Notes under the pieces: generated by a model
The model's database searches: none
Told to the model about the DNA's origin: nothing
Seen by the model: only the letters and a program-made list of their open reading frames with translations
NCBI GenBank assembly: GCA_938003835.1
Contig: CALKXJ010000014.1
Span: forward strand, 1 to 64,000
Source of the DNA: an uncultured Bryobacteraceae bacterium
GTDB taxonomy: Bacteria > Acidobacteriota > Terriglobia > Bryobacterales > Bryobacteraceae
Length of the DNA: 64,000 bases
Reading direction: 5' to 3'
Position numbers and translations under genes: made by a program
Shown: positions 28,705 to 37,170 of the stretch, in pieces
Layout: each line of letters opens with the position of its first letter
Numbering within the stretch: position 1 is the first letter of the stretch

Positions 28705-28733
28705 AGAATACCATAAGCTCTGAATCTCTGCAA
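28705..28733 (-). promoter_or_regulatory. Promoter for the small Cys-rich gene and CxxC receptor
   Basis: Minus-strand TTGCAG (28733 to 28728), 17-bp spacer, TATTCT (28710 to 28705). The -35 matches three of six and the -10 four of six, but spacing is ideal and the operator begins 5 nt after the -10. The predicted transcript would be nearly leaderless. Confidence 0.45.
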
Positions 28734-28763
28734 AGGAAAATTGCCCTGCCGGCCCTTTTGGGC

Positions 28764-28792
28764 TTGCTTTCCCCGGCGCAGGGGCGTAGCAT
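28764..28792 (+). promoter_or_regulatory. Possible promoter for the membrane protein at 28835
   Basis: TTGCTT (28764-28769), 17-bp spacer, TAGCAT (28787-28792). A start near 28799 would leave a 36-nt leader carrying a strong GAGGAGGGGG ribosome site before ATG 28835. It is back-to-back with the promoter at 28705-28733. Confidence 0.4.
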
Positions 28793-28834
28793 GCCCATCA
28801 GAGTCCTTCAGCAGGCCCTGAGGAGGGGGCACCC

Positions 28835-29263
28835 ATGAAATGGAAAGCGTTCTTCGCGACGGCGGTGGTCGTCTATGCCGTGGCACAACTCTGCGACTAC
28901 CTGATCCACGGCGTCATCCTCCGGTCCGCCTACGAGGCGACCAAAGATCTCTGGCGCCCGGACATGAACGAAAAGATGTGGATCATGGTGCCGGTGACGG
29001 CCATCTGGTCCGTGCTCTTCACGCTGCTCTTCATCAAAGGTTACGAAGCGCGCGGCCTGATGGAGGGCGTGCGCTTCGGCCTCCTGATCGGGCTGTTCAC
29101 CTCGATTCCCATGGCTTACGGCACCTATGCCGTCCTGCCGATCCCCTATTCGCTCGCGTTTCAGTGGTTTGTTTACGGGACCGCGCAGTGCATCCTCTTG
29201 GGCGTCGTCGTGGCCCTCATCTGGGGCCGCCTCGCCGACGCGAGCGCGCCGCGCCCTGCGTGA
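28835..29263 (+). CDS. Small integral membrane protein, unknown function
   Basis: A 142-residue protein with about four membrane helices (residues near 5-25, 50-68, 78-100 and 108-130). The segments LIHGVILRSAYEAT and WRPDMNEKMW lie in the first loop, and EGVRFGLLIGLFTS begins the third helix. A strong GGAGG site supports ATG 28835. No function is recognised. It diverges from the metal-receptor locus and its last 47 bp overlap the convergent M19 dipeptidase gene. Confidence 0.8.
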   Translation: MKWKAFFATAVVVYAVAQLCDYLIHGVILRSAYEATKDLWRPDMNEKMWIMVPVTAIWSVLFTLLFIKGYEARGLMEGVRFGLLIGLFTSIPMAYGTYAVLPIPYSLAFQWFVYGTAQCILLGVVVALIWGRLADASAPRPA

Positions 29264-30449
29264 TCTGGCGGAACACCCGCAGGAGATTGCCTCCGAGAAA
29301 CTTGCGGATCCGCTCCTCGCTGTAGCCGCGCCGCAGCATCGCTTCGGTGAGCAGCGGCAAATCGGCGATGTCGCGCATCCCGCGCGGCGGCGTCGGGCCG
29401 CCGTCGAAGTCCGTCCCGAGCGCCACGTGATCTTCGCCCACGAGCTCAATGGCGCGGTCGACAACCCGGAACCAGTCGTCCACGGAAAACAGCACCTCCT
29501 CGGGCGCTTCCGGTCCCACCGACGGGTAGCCCTTCCGGAGCATCCGGTCGATATCGAAGATCGTAAGCTCAGCCCGCTTGCGCTCGATCTCGCTCGTATC
29601 CCAGAAAGGCTTCCCCGCCCGGCGCGTACTCCAGGCGAAGAACCGCGGGTTGTGGAACGAGTTGCCGATGTGGAACCCGATGACGCCTCCCTTGGCGGCG
29701 AGCTTCTTGAGCAGCTCCTCGGGCATATTGCGGGGAATATCGACAAAGCTGCGCAGCCCGTGGTGCGTCGCCACGAGCGGTTGCGAGCTCACCTCGAGCG
29801 CGTCCAGAATCGTTTCATCCGAGGCGTGGGAGACGTTGATCAACATGCCCAACCGGTTCGCCTCGCGCACGACCGCCCGGCCCTGCTCGGTGAGGCCGCC
29901 CCAGCGCGCCGGGGCGCAACAGGAGTCCGAGAAGTGGCTCGTCCAGTTGTGCGCGGCGATCTCGAGGGCGCGCAGCCCGAGACGGTGCATCATGCGCAGC
30001 ACCCCTAAGTCGCCATCGAGATCGAAACCGCCCTCGAGATCGAGCACCGCCGCGATCTTGCCCGCCCGGTGTATGCGCTCGATGTCGTCGGCATCGAAGG
30101 CCACCTCGATCTGGTCGCGGTGGCGTTCCACCTCGCGCCAGGCCCGATCGAGCAGGCGCAGCAGGTGCTTGGTCTCCATCCGCTGCGGGTAGTACTCCTC
30201 CTGGACGTAGAGCGTCATCAGGAAGGCGTCCACGCCGCCCTCCTTCATCCGCACGAGATCCACCTGGCCGTCCGAATACCGCTCGCCGATGCCGCCTCCG
30301 AGATAAAACTGGCGATTGATCATATGCACGTGCCCGTCGAAGACAAAGGCGTCATGGTGGAGCGCGCGGGCGCGCGGGGAGACCTCGGCGGCGAGGCTCG
30401 AGCCGGGGCTGCAAGCAAGCGCAAGCCACAGAGCAAGGCGTCGAATCAT
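29217..30449 (-). CDS. M19-family membrane dipeptidase, secreted
   Basis: A 410-residue zinc dipeptidase of the renal dipeptidase family with a signal peptide (about 1-20, from ATG 30449). Metal-site segments are DLEGGFD (Glu), INVSHAS (His), VATHHG (His) and LGTDFDGG (Asp). The first ligand pair, normally His-x-Asp, reads His40-Val-His42 here (FDGHVHM), a visible substitution. The family cleaves dipeptides, often with a D-residue. Just upstream and divergent is the M81 peptidase; the two starts are 20 bp apart. Confidence 0.92.
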   Translation of the reverse strand: MIRRLALWLALACSPGSSLAAEVSPRARALHHDAFVFDGHVHMINRQFYLGGGIGERYSDGQVDLVRMKEGGVDAFLMTLYVQEEYYPQRMETKHLLRLLDRAWREVERHRDQIEVAFDADDIERIHRAGKIAAVLDLEGGFDLDGDLGVLRMMHRLGLRALEIAAHNWTSHFSDSCCAPARWGGLTEQGRAVVREANRLGMLINVSHASDETILDALEVSSQPLVATHHGLRSFVDIPRNMPEELLKKLAAKGGVIGFHIGNSFHNPRFFAWSTRRAGKPFWDTSEIERKRAELTIFDIDRMLRKGYPSVGPEAPEEVLFSVDDWFRVVDRAIELVGEDHVALGTDFDGGPTPPRGMRDIADLPLLTEAMLRRGYSEERIRKFLGGNLLRVFRQITQGAARSRRRGGPR

Positions 30450-30469
30450 GGCATCATTGTAGTTTCGCA

Positions 30470-32011
30470 ATGCCAGCCGTAACACTCCTGCTGTTCCTCG
30501 CCATGTCCGCTTTCCCGCAAACCGGCAAGCCGCGCGTCGCCGTGGGCGGCATCCTCCACGAGTCCAACACCTTCCATTCGGTCAAGACGCGCCTGGAGGA
30601 TTTCGCACGCAGCGCCGCGGGCGAAGGTCGGGACGTTCTGGCGCTGTGGGCGGACAACAACGACGAAGTGGCCGGAATGGTCGAGGCCGGCCGTGAAGCG
30701 GGCTTTGAGCTGGCGCCGACCCTGGTGGCCGTCGCCACGCCCTCCGGGCCGGTCACCGACGAGGCCTTCGATGCGCTCACCGGCGAACTCGCCGCGCGGC
30801 TCCGCGCCGCCGGCCAGCTCGACGGCGTCTTGCTCGCCCTGCACGGCGCCATGGTCACGGAGAGCCACCCGCACGGGGATGCCGAGGTGGTCCGGCGCGT
30901 GCGCGAGGTGATCGGTCCCGCGATGCCGCTGGTGGTCACGCACGACTTTCACGCCAACATCTCACCGGAGATCGTCGAGCGCACCACCGTGCTGCTCAGC
31001 TACAAGACCAACCCGCACGTCGATCAGAAGGAGCGCGGCAGAAAAGCGGCCGAGATCATGGCGGGCATTCTCGCCGGGCGGTACCGTCCCACGCAGGCGC
31101 TGGCCAAGCCGGGCATGCTTTACAACATCCGTTTCCAGAACACCAACGTCGAACCGCTGCGTCCGATTGTCGAGGAGACGCGGCGTCTGGAACGCGAACC
31201 CGGCATCCTTGCCGTCAGCGTCACCGGCGGCTACCAGTACGCCGATGTGCCCGCCATGGGCGCCAGCGTCGTCGCCGTCACGAACAACCAGCCGGAGAAG
31301 GCCCGCGAGATCGCCCGGCGACTGAGCGACATGCTCTGGGCCACGCGGGATGCGCTTAAGCTCGAGCTGCCCGATCCGGCCGAGGCTGTCCGGCGGGCCA
31401 TGGGCGCCGGGAAGTTCCCCGTCGTGCTCGTGGAGATGGGTGACAACATCGGTGGCGGCTCGGCCGGCGACGCGACGTTCATTCTAAGTGAGCTGATCCG
31501 CCAGAAGGCCCAAGGCTGGTTTGTCGCCATCGCCGACCCCGAGGCGGTCCAGGCGGCGGTGCGCGCGGGCGTCGGCGGGGCCTTCGACGCTCTGGTAGGC
31601 GGCAAGACGGATAAGCTGCACGGCGAGCCGGTGCGCGTCCGCGGTCGCGTCAAATCGCTCCACGACGGCCAGTTCATGGAGACCGAGATTCGTCACGGCG
31701 GCCAGCGCTACTACGACCAGGGGCTGACGGCCGTCGTCGAGGCCGAGGGCTCGACGCGGGACCTCAAGAACCTGGTGATGCTCACCACCAAGCGCATGGT
31801 GCCGTTCTCGCTCCATCAGCTCATCAGTTGCGGCGTCTATCCCGAGCGCCAGAGAATTCTGGTCGTCAAAGCGGCCATTGCCTTCCGGGCAGCCTATGAG
31901 CCCGTCGCCGCCCAGATCATCGAAGTCGACACCGGCGGCGCCACGGCCGTCAACCCGGCGCGCTTCACCTACCGCCGCGTGCCGCCCACCCTGTTCGGGC
32001 TGAAGCCGTAA
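30470..32011 (+). CDS. M81-family metallopeptidase (MlrC-like), secreted
   Basis: A 513-residue protein with a short signal peptide (TLLLFLAMSAFPQ). N-terminal M81 domain (about 20-310): VGGILHESNTFHS, LLALHGAMVTE, VVTHDFHANIS and TNPHVDQKERG hold the expected Asp/His zinc ligands. The C-terminal MlrC domain (about 320-500) contains VLVEMGDNIGGGSAGD. MlrC finishes breakdown of linearised microcystin in sphingomonads, but acidobacterial copies are many and their substrates are unknown; short or D-amino-acid peptides are plausible given the neighbouring M19 enzyme. Confidence 0.92.
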   Translation: MPAVTLLLFLAMSAFPQTGKPRVAVGGILHESNTFHSVKTRLEDFARSAAGEGRDVLALWADNNDEVAGMVEAGREAGFELAPTLVAVATPSGPVTDEAFDALTGELAARLRAAGQLDGVLLALHGAMVTESHPHGDAEVVRRVREVIGPAMPLVVTHDFHANISPEIVERTTVLLSYKTNPHVDQKERGRKAAEIMAGILAGRYRPTQALAKPGMLYNIRFQNTNVEPLRPIVEETRRLEREPGILAVSVTGGYQYADVPAMGASVVAVTNNQPEKAREIARRLSDMLWATRDALKLELPDPAEAVRRAMGAGKFPVVLVEMGDNIGGGSAGDATFILSELIRQKAQGWFVAIADPEAVQAAVRAGVGGAFDALVGGKTDKLHGEPVRVRGRVKSLHDGQFMETEIRHGGQRYYDQGLTAVVEAEGSTRDLKNLVMLTTKRMVPFSLHQLISCGVYPERQRILVVKAAIAFRAAYEPVAAQIIEVDTGGATAVNPARFTYRRVPPTLFGLKP

Positions 32012-32075
32012 GCCTCGCGCGGGTGGCTCTCAAGCCGGCCCCCCAAGTTCCGATCAAAGGAGTGAGGAGGTCTAC

Positions 32076-33284
32076 CTGGCCCGCCAGCCAATCCTTGACC
32101 GTGCTCTGCGGGTCTTTGGCTACGAGCTGCTCTACCGGGCCTGCCGGGACGGCAGCGCCAGTGCGCCCGATCCGGTGCTTGCCAGTCTGCACGTACTCAG
32201 CGAGAGCCTGCTCGGCTTCGGGCTGGAGGCGCTCCTCGGCGGTAAACGCGGCTTTGTGAACTTTCCGCGCCAACTGCTGGTCTGCGACGAGTTCATCACT
32301 CTGCCGAAAGGCTCGCTGGTGATCGAAATCCTGGAGTCGGTGGTTCCCGATGCCGAAGTCGTCCGGGCCTGCCGCCGCCTGCGAGCCGAAGGCCGCCTGC
32401 TGGCGCTCGACGATGTCGGGCCCAATACGCCGACGCTCGCGCTCGCCGACTTTGCGCACTTCCTCAAAGTGGATTTCACCACCACGTCTTCGGAGGAGCG
32501 GAAAGCGCTGGTGAGCCGTTACCGCCGGCCGGGGCGCCTCCTGATCGCCGAGAAGCTCGAAACACCACAGGATTTTCTTTGCGCCAGGCGGGAGGGTTTC
32601 GATCAGTTCCAGGGCTACTTCTTCGCCAAGCCTGTGATCCTGGCACGGCAAGAGATTCCCGTCTCGAAATTCAATCGCCTCCGGCTGCTCGCCGAGATCC
32701 AGCGCCCGGAGTTGGACTTCAAGCGCATCGAACTCCTCCTCAAAGGGGAGATCGGGCTCTGCCACCGCCTTCTGCGGTACCTGAACTCCGCCCGATTCGG
32801 CGTTCGGTTCCGAGTGAGTTCGATCGAACAGTGCCTGACGCTGCTCGGCGAAGAGGAACTCCGGCGCTGGATCGCACTTGCGGTCATTCCCGCCTTGGCT
32901 GCCGACAAGGCGGGGCCGCTGGTGGAGACCGCCGTGGTGAGAGCGGAGCTCTGCGAGCTGCTGGCGCCCCAGGTCGGGCTCGAAACGAGGCGCTCGGAGC
33001 TGTTCCTGATGGGCATGTTCTCCCTGCTCGATGCCGTCATCGGCCGGCCGCTCGAAGAGATTCTCGCGGAAATCGGGCTGGCCGACGACATCTGCGACGC
33101 GCTCACCGCCAAACCGAATTCGCCGAGACGGCTGGCGCAGGTTTATCGACTCGTCACGGCATATGAGAAGGGCGACTGGCCGGCCGTGGCGTCGACGGCC
33201 GGCGAGCTCGGACTCACCCCGGATTCCATTTCCGAGCTCTATCTGGAGGCGGTCCACCGCCATCGGGCGGTCTTCCCCGCCTAG
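32076..33284 (+). CDS. EAL-HDOD signalling protein with probable CTG start
   Basis: A 402-residue YuxH-type protein: EAL domain (about 1-190) and HDOD domain (about 200-400). The family N-terminus ARQPILDRALRVFGYELLYR lies upstream of the first GTG (32175), in a frame with no ATG, GTG or TTG. AGGAGG at 32065-32070 is 5 nt before CTG 32076, which is therefore the best start. The EAL signature is ELL; EILES, LALDDVG, AEKLET and QFQGYFFAKP correspond to later EAL motifs, so binding or hydrolysis of cyclic di-GMP cannot be decided. HDOD segments include IGLCHRLLRYLNSA. It follows the M81 gene by 64 bp. Confidence 0.85.
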   Translation: MARQPILDRALRVFGYELLYRACRDGSASAPDPVLASLHVLSESLLGFGLEALLGGKRGFVNFPRQLLVCDEFITLPKGSLVIEILESVVPDAEVVRACRRLRAEGRLLALDDVGPNTPTLALADFAHFLKVDFTTTSSEERKALVSRYRRPGRLLIAEKLETPQDFLCARREGFDQFQGYFFAKPVILARQEIPVSKFNRLRLLAEIQRPELDFKRIELLLKGEIGLCHRLLRYLNSARFGVRFRVSSIEQCLTLLGEEELRRWIALAVIPALAADKAGPLVETAVVRAELCELLAPQVGLETRRSELFLMGMFSLLDAVIGRPLEEILAEIGLADDICDALTAKPNSPRRLAQVYRLVTAYEKGDWPAVASTAGELGLTPDSISELYLEAVHRHRAVFPA

Positions 33285-33324
33285 TAATCGGGCGCCGCCC
33301 CGCAGCCGCCTTCCGATGTGCGGC

Positions 33325-34161
33325 TTAGCTGGTGCGCTCCCTGCGGGCTACCGCCACTCGCAGGTGCCCTGCCAGATCCTCCAAAAAACGCACCTGCCGC
33401 CAGCCGCAGCCAAGCATCTGGCGCACCGCCTCCGCCTGGCCGGCGCCCAGCTCGACAACCAGCCAGCCTCCGGGCCGGAGCACCCGCTCCGCCTCGCGTA
33501 TCAGGCGTGCGTAGCAGTCCAGGCCGGCCGCGCCGCCTGAGAAAGCCAGCCGCGGCTCCCAGTCGCGGACCTCGCGCTGGAGCGAGCCGATCTCCGGCTC
33601 CGGCACATATGGGGGATTCGAGACCACCAGGCTCGCCGAAGCATCGGCGAGGGCCGCTACCAGATCGCACTGGATGAAGTGGACCGGCGCCCCCAGCCGT
33701 CGTGCATTCTCCCGGGCCACCTCGAGCGCTGCCCAGGAGAGCTCCGTCGCCACTACCGCGCGGTTCATCTCGAGCGCCAGCGTTACCGCAATCGCCCCGG
33801 AGCCGGTCCCGACGTCCACCACCGGCCCGGGCGGCCGGCTCGCTCCGAGCGCCGCCTCGACGACGTGCTCGGTCTCCGGACGCGGGATCAGCACCGCCGG
33901 CGTGACGCGGAACTCGCGCCCGTAAAACTCCTGGCGTCCCGTAATGTACTGGGTGGGCTTTCCCTGAAGCCGCTCGTGGAGATAACGGCCAAAGTGGATC
34001 CACTCGATCCGGCCGAGCTCCCGCTCCGGATGGGCATACAAGTACGCGCGGGTGCAGCCGACAGCGTGCGCCAGAAGCACCTCCGCCGTCAGGCGCGCGG
34101 GCTCGATGCCGCCCCGCTCGAGCAGGTGGGTCGCCTCGCGCAACGCGGCGCCGAGCGTCAT
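33325..34161 (-). CDS. prmC: Peptide chain release factor N5-glutamine methyltransferase
   Basis: A 278-residue SAM-dependent methyltransferase that modifies the GGQ glutamine of release factors. The SAM motif VVDVGTGSGAIAVTLA and the substrate motif NPPYVPEPE are present, with the N-terminal helical domain (about 1-75). It lies 7 bp downstream of prfA, whose product it modifies, the usual arrangement. Confidence 0.97.
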   Translation of the reverse strand: MTLGAALREATHLLERGGIEPARLTAEVLLAHAVGCTRAYLYAHPERELGRIEWIHFGRYLHERLQGKPTQYITGRQEFYGREFRVTPAVLIPRPETEHVVEAALGASRPPGPVVDVGTGSGAIAVTLALEMNRAVVATELSWAALEVARENARRLGAPVHFIQCDLVAALADASASLVVSNPPYVPEPEIGSLQREVRDWEPRLAFSGGAAGLDCYARLIREAERVLRPGGWLVVELGAGQAEAVRQMLGCGWRQVRFLEDLAGHLRVAVARRERTS

Positions 34162-34168
34162 GGCCGGC

Positions 34169-35248
34169 TCAGGCGGCCGCTTCCTGCTGCTTGAGCCGCT
34201 CGGCCTGATAGTAGGTGGTGAGCGCGTCCACCAGCGGATCCAGACGCCCGTCCAGAATCTCCTGGAGCTGGTGCAGCGTCAGGCCGATGCGGTGATCCGT
34301 GACGCGGTTCTGCGGGAAGTTATAGGTGCGAATCTTCTCGCTCCGGTCGCCCGACTTGATCAGGCTACGCCGCTCGGCGCCGATCTGCGCCTGCTGCTTA
34401 GCCATCTCCATCTCGTAGAGGCGCGAGCGCAGCACCCGCTCCGCGGCGGCGCGATTCTTGATCTGCGACTTCTCGTCCTGGCAGGAGACCACCAGCCCGG
34501 TGGGTAGATGGGTGATCCGGACGGCCGAATAGGTGGTGTTGACCGACTGGCCGCCCGGCCCCGACGAGCAGAAGGTGTCGATGCGCAGGTCCTTCGGATC
34601 CAGCTTGATTTCGACCTCGTCGGGCTCGGGCAGCACCGCCACCGTCACCGCCGAGGTGTGCACCCGCCCCTGCGTCTCGGTCACTGGCACGCGCTGCACC
34701 CGGTGCACGCCACTTTCGTACTTCAGACGGCTGTAGACCTTATCGCCGCTCACCAGTGCGATCACTTCCTTGATGCCGCCGACCGAGCTCTCGCTCAGCG
34801 AGGTGATCTCGACCTTCCAGCCCTGCGATTCGGCATAGCGCGTGTACATGCGGAAGATCTCCGCGGCAAACAGCGTCGCCTCGTCGCCGCCGGTGCCCGC
34901 CCGGATCTCGAGCACCACGTTCTTTTCGTCGTTCGGATCCTTGGGCAGCAGCAGGAGCTTGAGCTCCTCCTCGATCCGCTCGAGCTCGGGCTCCAGCCGG
35001 TCGATGTCCTCCTTGGCCAGCGCCCGCAACTCGTCGTCGGCTTCGAACAGCATCTGGCGGGCGCCTTCGAGATCCGCGTTCACCTTCTTCCACTCGCGGA
35101 ACTTCTGCGCGATCGGTTCGAGCTCCGCCCGGAGCTTGGCCGTCTTGCGGTAGGTCGCCGGGTCGTTGATCACCTCCGGCTCCACCATCTGGCGTGTCAG
35201 CGCCTCGAACCGCTCCTCAATCTCTTCGAGCTTCTTCAGATACTTCAT
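34169..35248 (-). CDS. prfA: Peptide chain release factor 1
   Basis: A 359-residue class-I release factor reading UAA and UAG. The GGQ catalytic loop is in [16 protein letters not shown] (about residue 230), and the recognition region reads [16 protein letters not shown], with PVT in place of the classical PAT tripeptide. Length is normal. It leads the prfA-prmC pair and follows the DUF1385 gene by 12 bp, an order seen in many bacteria. Confidence 0.97.
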   Translation of the reverse strand: MKYLKKLEEIEERFEALTRQMVEPEVINDPATYRKTAKLRAELEPIAQKFREWKKVNADLEGARQMLFEADDELRALAKEDIDRLEPELERIEEELKLLLLPKDPNDEKNVVLEIRAGTGGDEATLFAAEIFRMYTRYAESQGWKVEITSLSESSVGGIKEVIALVSGDKVYSRLKYESGVHRVQRVPVTETQGRVHTSAVTVAVLPEPDEVEIKLDPKDLRIDTFCSSGPGGQSVNTTYSAVRITHLPTGLVVSCQDEKSQIKNRAAAERVLRSRLYEMEMAKQQAQIGAERRSLIKSGDRSEKIRTYNFPQNRVTDHRIGLTLHQLQEILDGRLDPLVDALTTYYQAERLKQQEAAA

Positions 35249-35260
35249 GGATGCGACGGC

Positions 35261-36238
35261 TCAGGCGATCACCAGGCGGCCGCCCTGAGCCTCCTCGAGC
35301 GCCATGGCCCCTTCGAGGGCGCGAATGGCGACCGCGGTCTGCTCGTCGCTCGGCGGGAGCGTGGTGATGCGCTGGAGCCACAACCCCGGCGCCGTCAGCG
35401 CCGCCAGCAAACCCTGACGGTGCCTGGCCGAGTAGCGAATCGCTTCGTAACTCAGCCCGGCAATCAGCGGCAAAAGCAGCACGCGGGAGGCGAACTTCAT
35501 CAGGAAACTCTCAAAAGGAACCAGGGTATAAACGGCGATCGCCACCAGCATCACCACCAGCAGGAAGCTGGTGCCGCAGCGCGGATGATAGGTGGTGAAC
35601 TTCTGGGCATTCTCCACCGTCACCGGCAAGCCGGACTCGAAGTTGAAGACCACCTTGTGCTCGGCGCCGTGGTACTCAAAGACCCGGCGGATGTCCCGCC
35701 ACCGCGAGATGAGGACCAGAAACGCGACGAAGATGGCGATCCGCAGCAGGCCGTCCGTCAGATTGAATGCGACCCGCCCGCCAATCGCAGGCACTGCCGC
35801 CTCCAGGCGCGTCGCCAGCCAGAGGGGAACGAACTTGTAAAGGAAGATGAAGAACCCGAACGAGAAGGCCAGGTTGAGCGCCATGACCCAACCCGGTATC
35901 TCGCGCGATTTCACCGCTGCCGGCTCGGCTTCGAGCGCCGCGTTGGCCGAAAACTTGAGCGCCTTGATGCCCAGGTACATCGCCTGGCCAAGCGTCGCCA
36001 CGCCGCGGAAGACGGGCAGACCCCAGAGGCGGTGTTTCTCCGAAGGCTGGGAGACGGGCGAGGAGTCGGTGACGATCGAGCCGTCCGGCCTCCGCACGGC
36101 CACGCAATAGCTGTGCGGCGCGCGCATCATGACACCCTCGACCACGGCCTGGCCGCCGACCAGCGTCTCCTCGCTGGCGGCCAGCCCGGGCAGGAGCTGA
36201 AGGCGCGCGGCGAGGCGAAAGAAATCCCCAGCCCTCAC
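35261..36238 (-). CDS. DUF1385 membrane protein
   Basis: A 325-residue integral membrane protein starting at GTG 36238, preceded by GAGGAGG at 7-nt spacing. The DUF1385 signatures GGQAVVEGVMMRAP, YHGAEHKVVFNFE and FTTYHPRCGTSFLL are clear; four to five membrane helices lie between about residues 125 and 310. The biochemical role of the family is not known, but it is repeatedly found next to prfA and rpmE. A TATACT -10 (36261-36266) on this strand is about 23 nt upstream of the start. Confidence 0.93.
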   Translation of the reverse strand: MRAGDFFRLAARLQLLPGLAASEETLVGGQAVVEGVMMRAPHSYCVAVRRPDGSIVTDSSPVSQPSEKHRLWGLPVFRGVATLGQAMYLGIKALKFSANAALEAEPAAVKSREIPGWVMALNLAFSFGFFIFLYKFVPLWLATRLEAAVPAIGGRVAFNLTDGLLRIAIFVAFLVLISRWRDIRRVFEYHGAEHKVVFNFESGLPVTVENAQKFTTYHPRCGTSFLLVVMLVAIAVYTLVPFESFLMKFASRVLLLPLIAGLSYEAIRYSARHRQGLLAALTAPGLWLQRITTLPPSDEQTAVAIRALEGAMALEEAQGGRLVIA

Positions 36239-36283
36239 ACTAAAGCCTCCTCTTTTGAACAGTATAGCCCAATGACGGGTCCC

Positions 36284-36916
36284 CTACGGAGCGACGATCC
36301 TCGACTCGGCGCCCGCCCGGCTCTCCGCGCCCAGGCCCCGCAGAACGTGCAGAAAACGGCGTCCCAGCCGCCGCCCGTTGCTGTAGCGGGCGAGCATTCG
36401 CCGCAGGTAGACGAGCAACCCCAGCATGTCCTTGTCGCGAATCAGGTGCAGCCCGCTCCGCTCGGCCAAGTGCTTCTCCAGCGCGGCGATTCCCGCCCGC
36501 ATGTGCTGCTGGATGGCGGCCGCCAGCGGGTTGTTCGGCCGGGTCTCATAGACCAGGCCCGTCTGCCGCGTCCGGTAGGTCCGGATCATGGCCTCGAGCG
36601 CCTCGGCCACGTCGCTGTCGACAGCCCCGCGGGTGCGCTCGGCTCCCTCCGACAGCAGAGAGGCCAACAAGGCCAGAACCGGTTCCCGCTCTTCGATGAA
36701 CGCCTGGCTGACCGTAATGTCTTTGTGGGGCCAAGCCTCCGGGTCGAGCTCGGGCAGCTTTTCGAACCGCCGCGCTTCGACCAGATGCGGGCAATCGAAC
36801 GGGCAGGCGACCGTCACCTCGCGCTCCTCGCCGCAGCAGCGCGCACAGATATCCCCGCCCACACCGGGACAGTACCGGCGCGGCCGGCGTTTCTCACACA
36901 GCTTGCAGAGATCCAT
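36284..36916 (-). CDS. Protein with eight-Cys N-terminal metal-binding module, unknown function
   Basis: A 210-residue cytoplasmic protein. Cys4, 7, 16, 24, 27, 28, 38 and 42 sit in the first 42 residues (CKLC, YCPG, CARCCGEE, ACPFDCPHL), enough for two zinc sites. Residues about 75-205 are helical and basic (IRTYRTRQTGLVYETR, RRMLARYSNGRR). No named family is recognised. It is followed by the DUF1385-prfA-prmC genes 45 bp downstream on the same strand, so a link to translation is possible but only by position. Confidence 0.8.
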   Translation of the reverse strand: MDLCKLCEKRRPRRYCPGVGGDICARCCGEEREVTVACPFDCPHLVEARRFEKLPELDPEAWPHKDITVSQAFIEEREPVLALLASLLSEGAERTRGAVDSDVAEALEAMIRTYRTRQTGLVYETRPNNPLAAAIQQHMRAGIAALEKHLAERSGLHLIRDKDMLGLLVYLRRMLARYSNGRRLGRRFLHVLRGLGAESRAGAESRIVAP

Positions 36917-36972
36917 AACGAACGGGCGGCGGGCCTCCGGCGGCGGAATTTCTATCTTACCATTGAAGGTCG

Positions 36973-37170
36973 ATGCCCCGAACGGACCTGTATTTCAAGG
37001 TAGAGCTCGAGCACTCCGCCGGCGAGCCGCTCGAACGCCTCGTCGCCGACATCGACCGCCAGATCCGCAAAGTACACGGCGTGCGCCATGTCGAGCTCTC
37101 GAACGCCGTCACCTGGCAGGCCGACCCGGCTCAGCCCGGCGGCGCGGCTGGGCCGAAAACCTGCCGGTAG
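36973..37170 (+). CDS. Small protein, unknown function
   Basis: A 65-residue protein beginning PRTDLYFKVELEHSAGEP, followed by LERLVADIDRQIRKVHGVRH. A GAAGG sits 4 nt before ATG 36973. The beta-alpha pattern and charge distribution look like real coding sequence rather than a shadow, since the first 45 residues do not overlap another gene; only the last 40 bp overlap dgt. No family is recognised. It diverges from the Cys-rich protein gene. Confidence 0.6.
   Translation: MPRTDLYFKVELEHSAGEPLERLVADIDRQIRKVHGVRHVELSNAVTWQADPAQPGGAAGPKTCR

Noticed and set aside
34508-37003. 831-codon open frame on plus across prfA, DUF1385 and the Cys-rich gene
   Set aside because: It crosses three genes on the other strand and shows no domain; a composition artefact.
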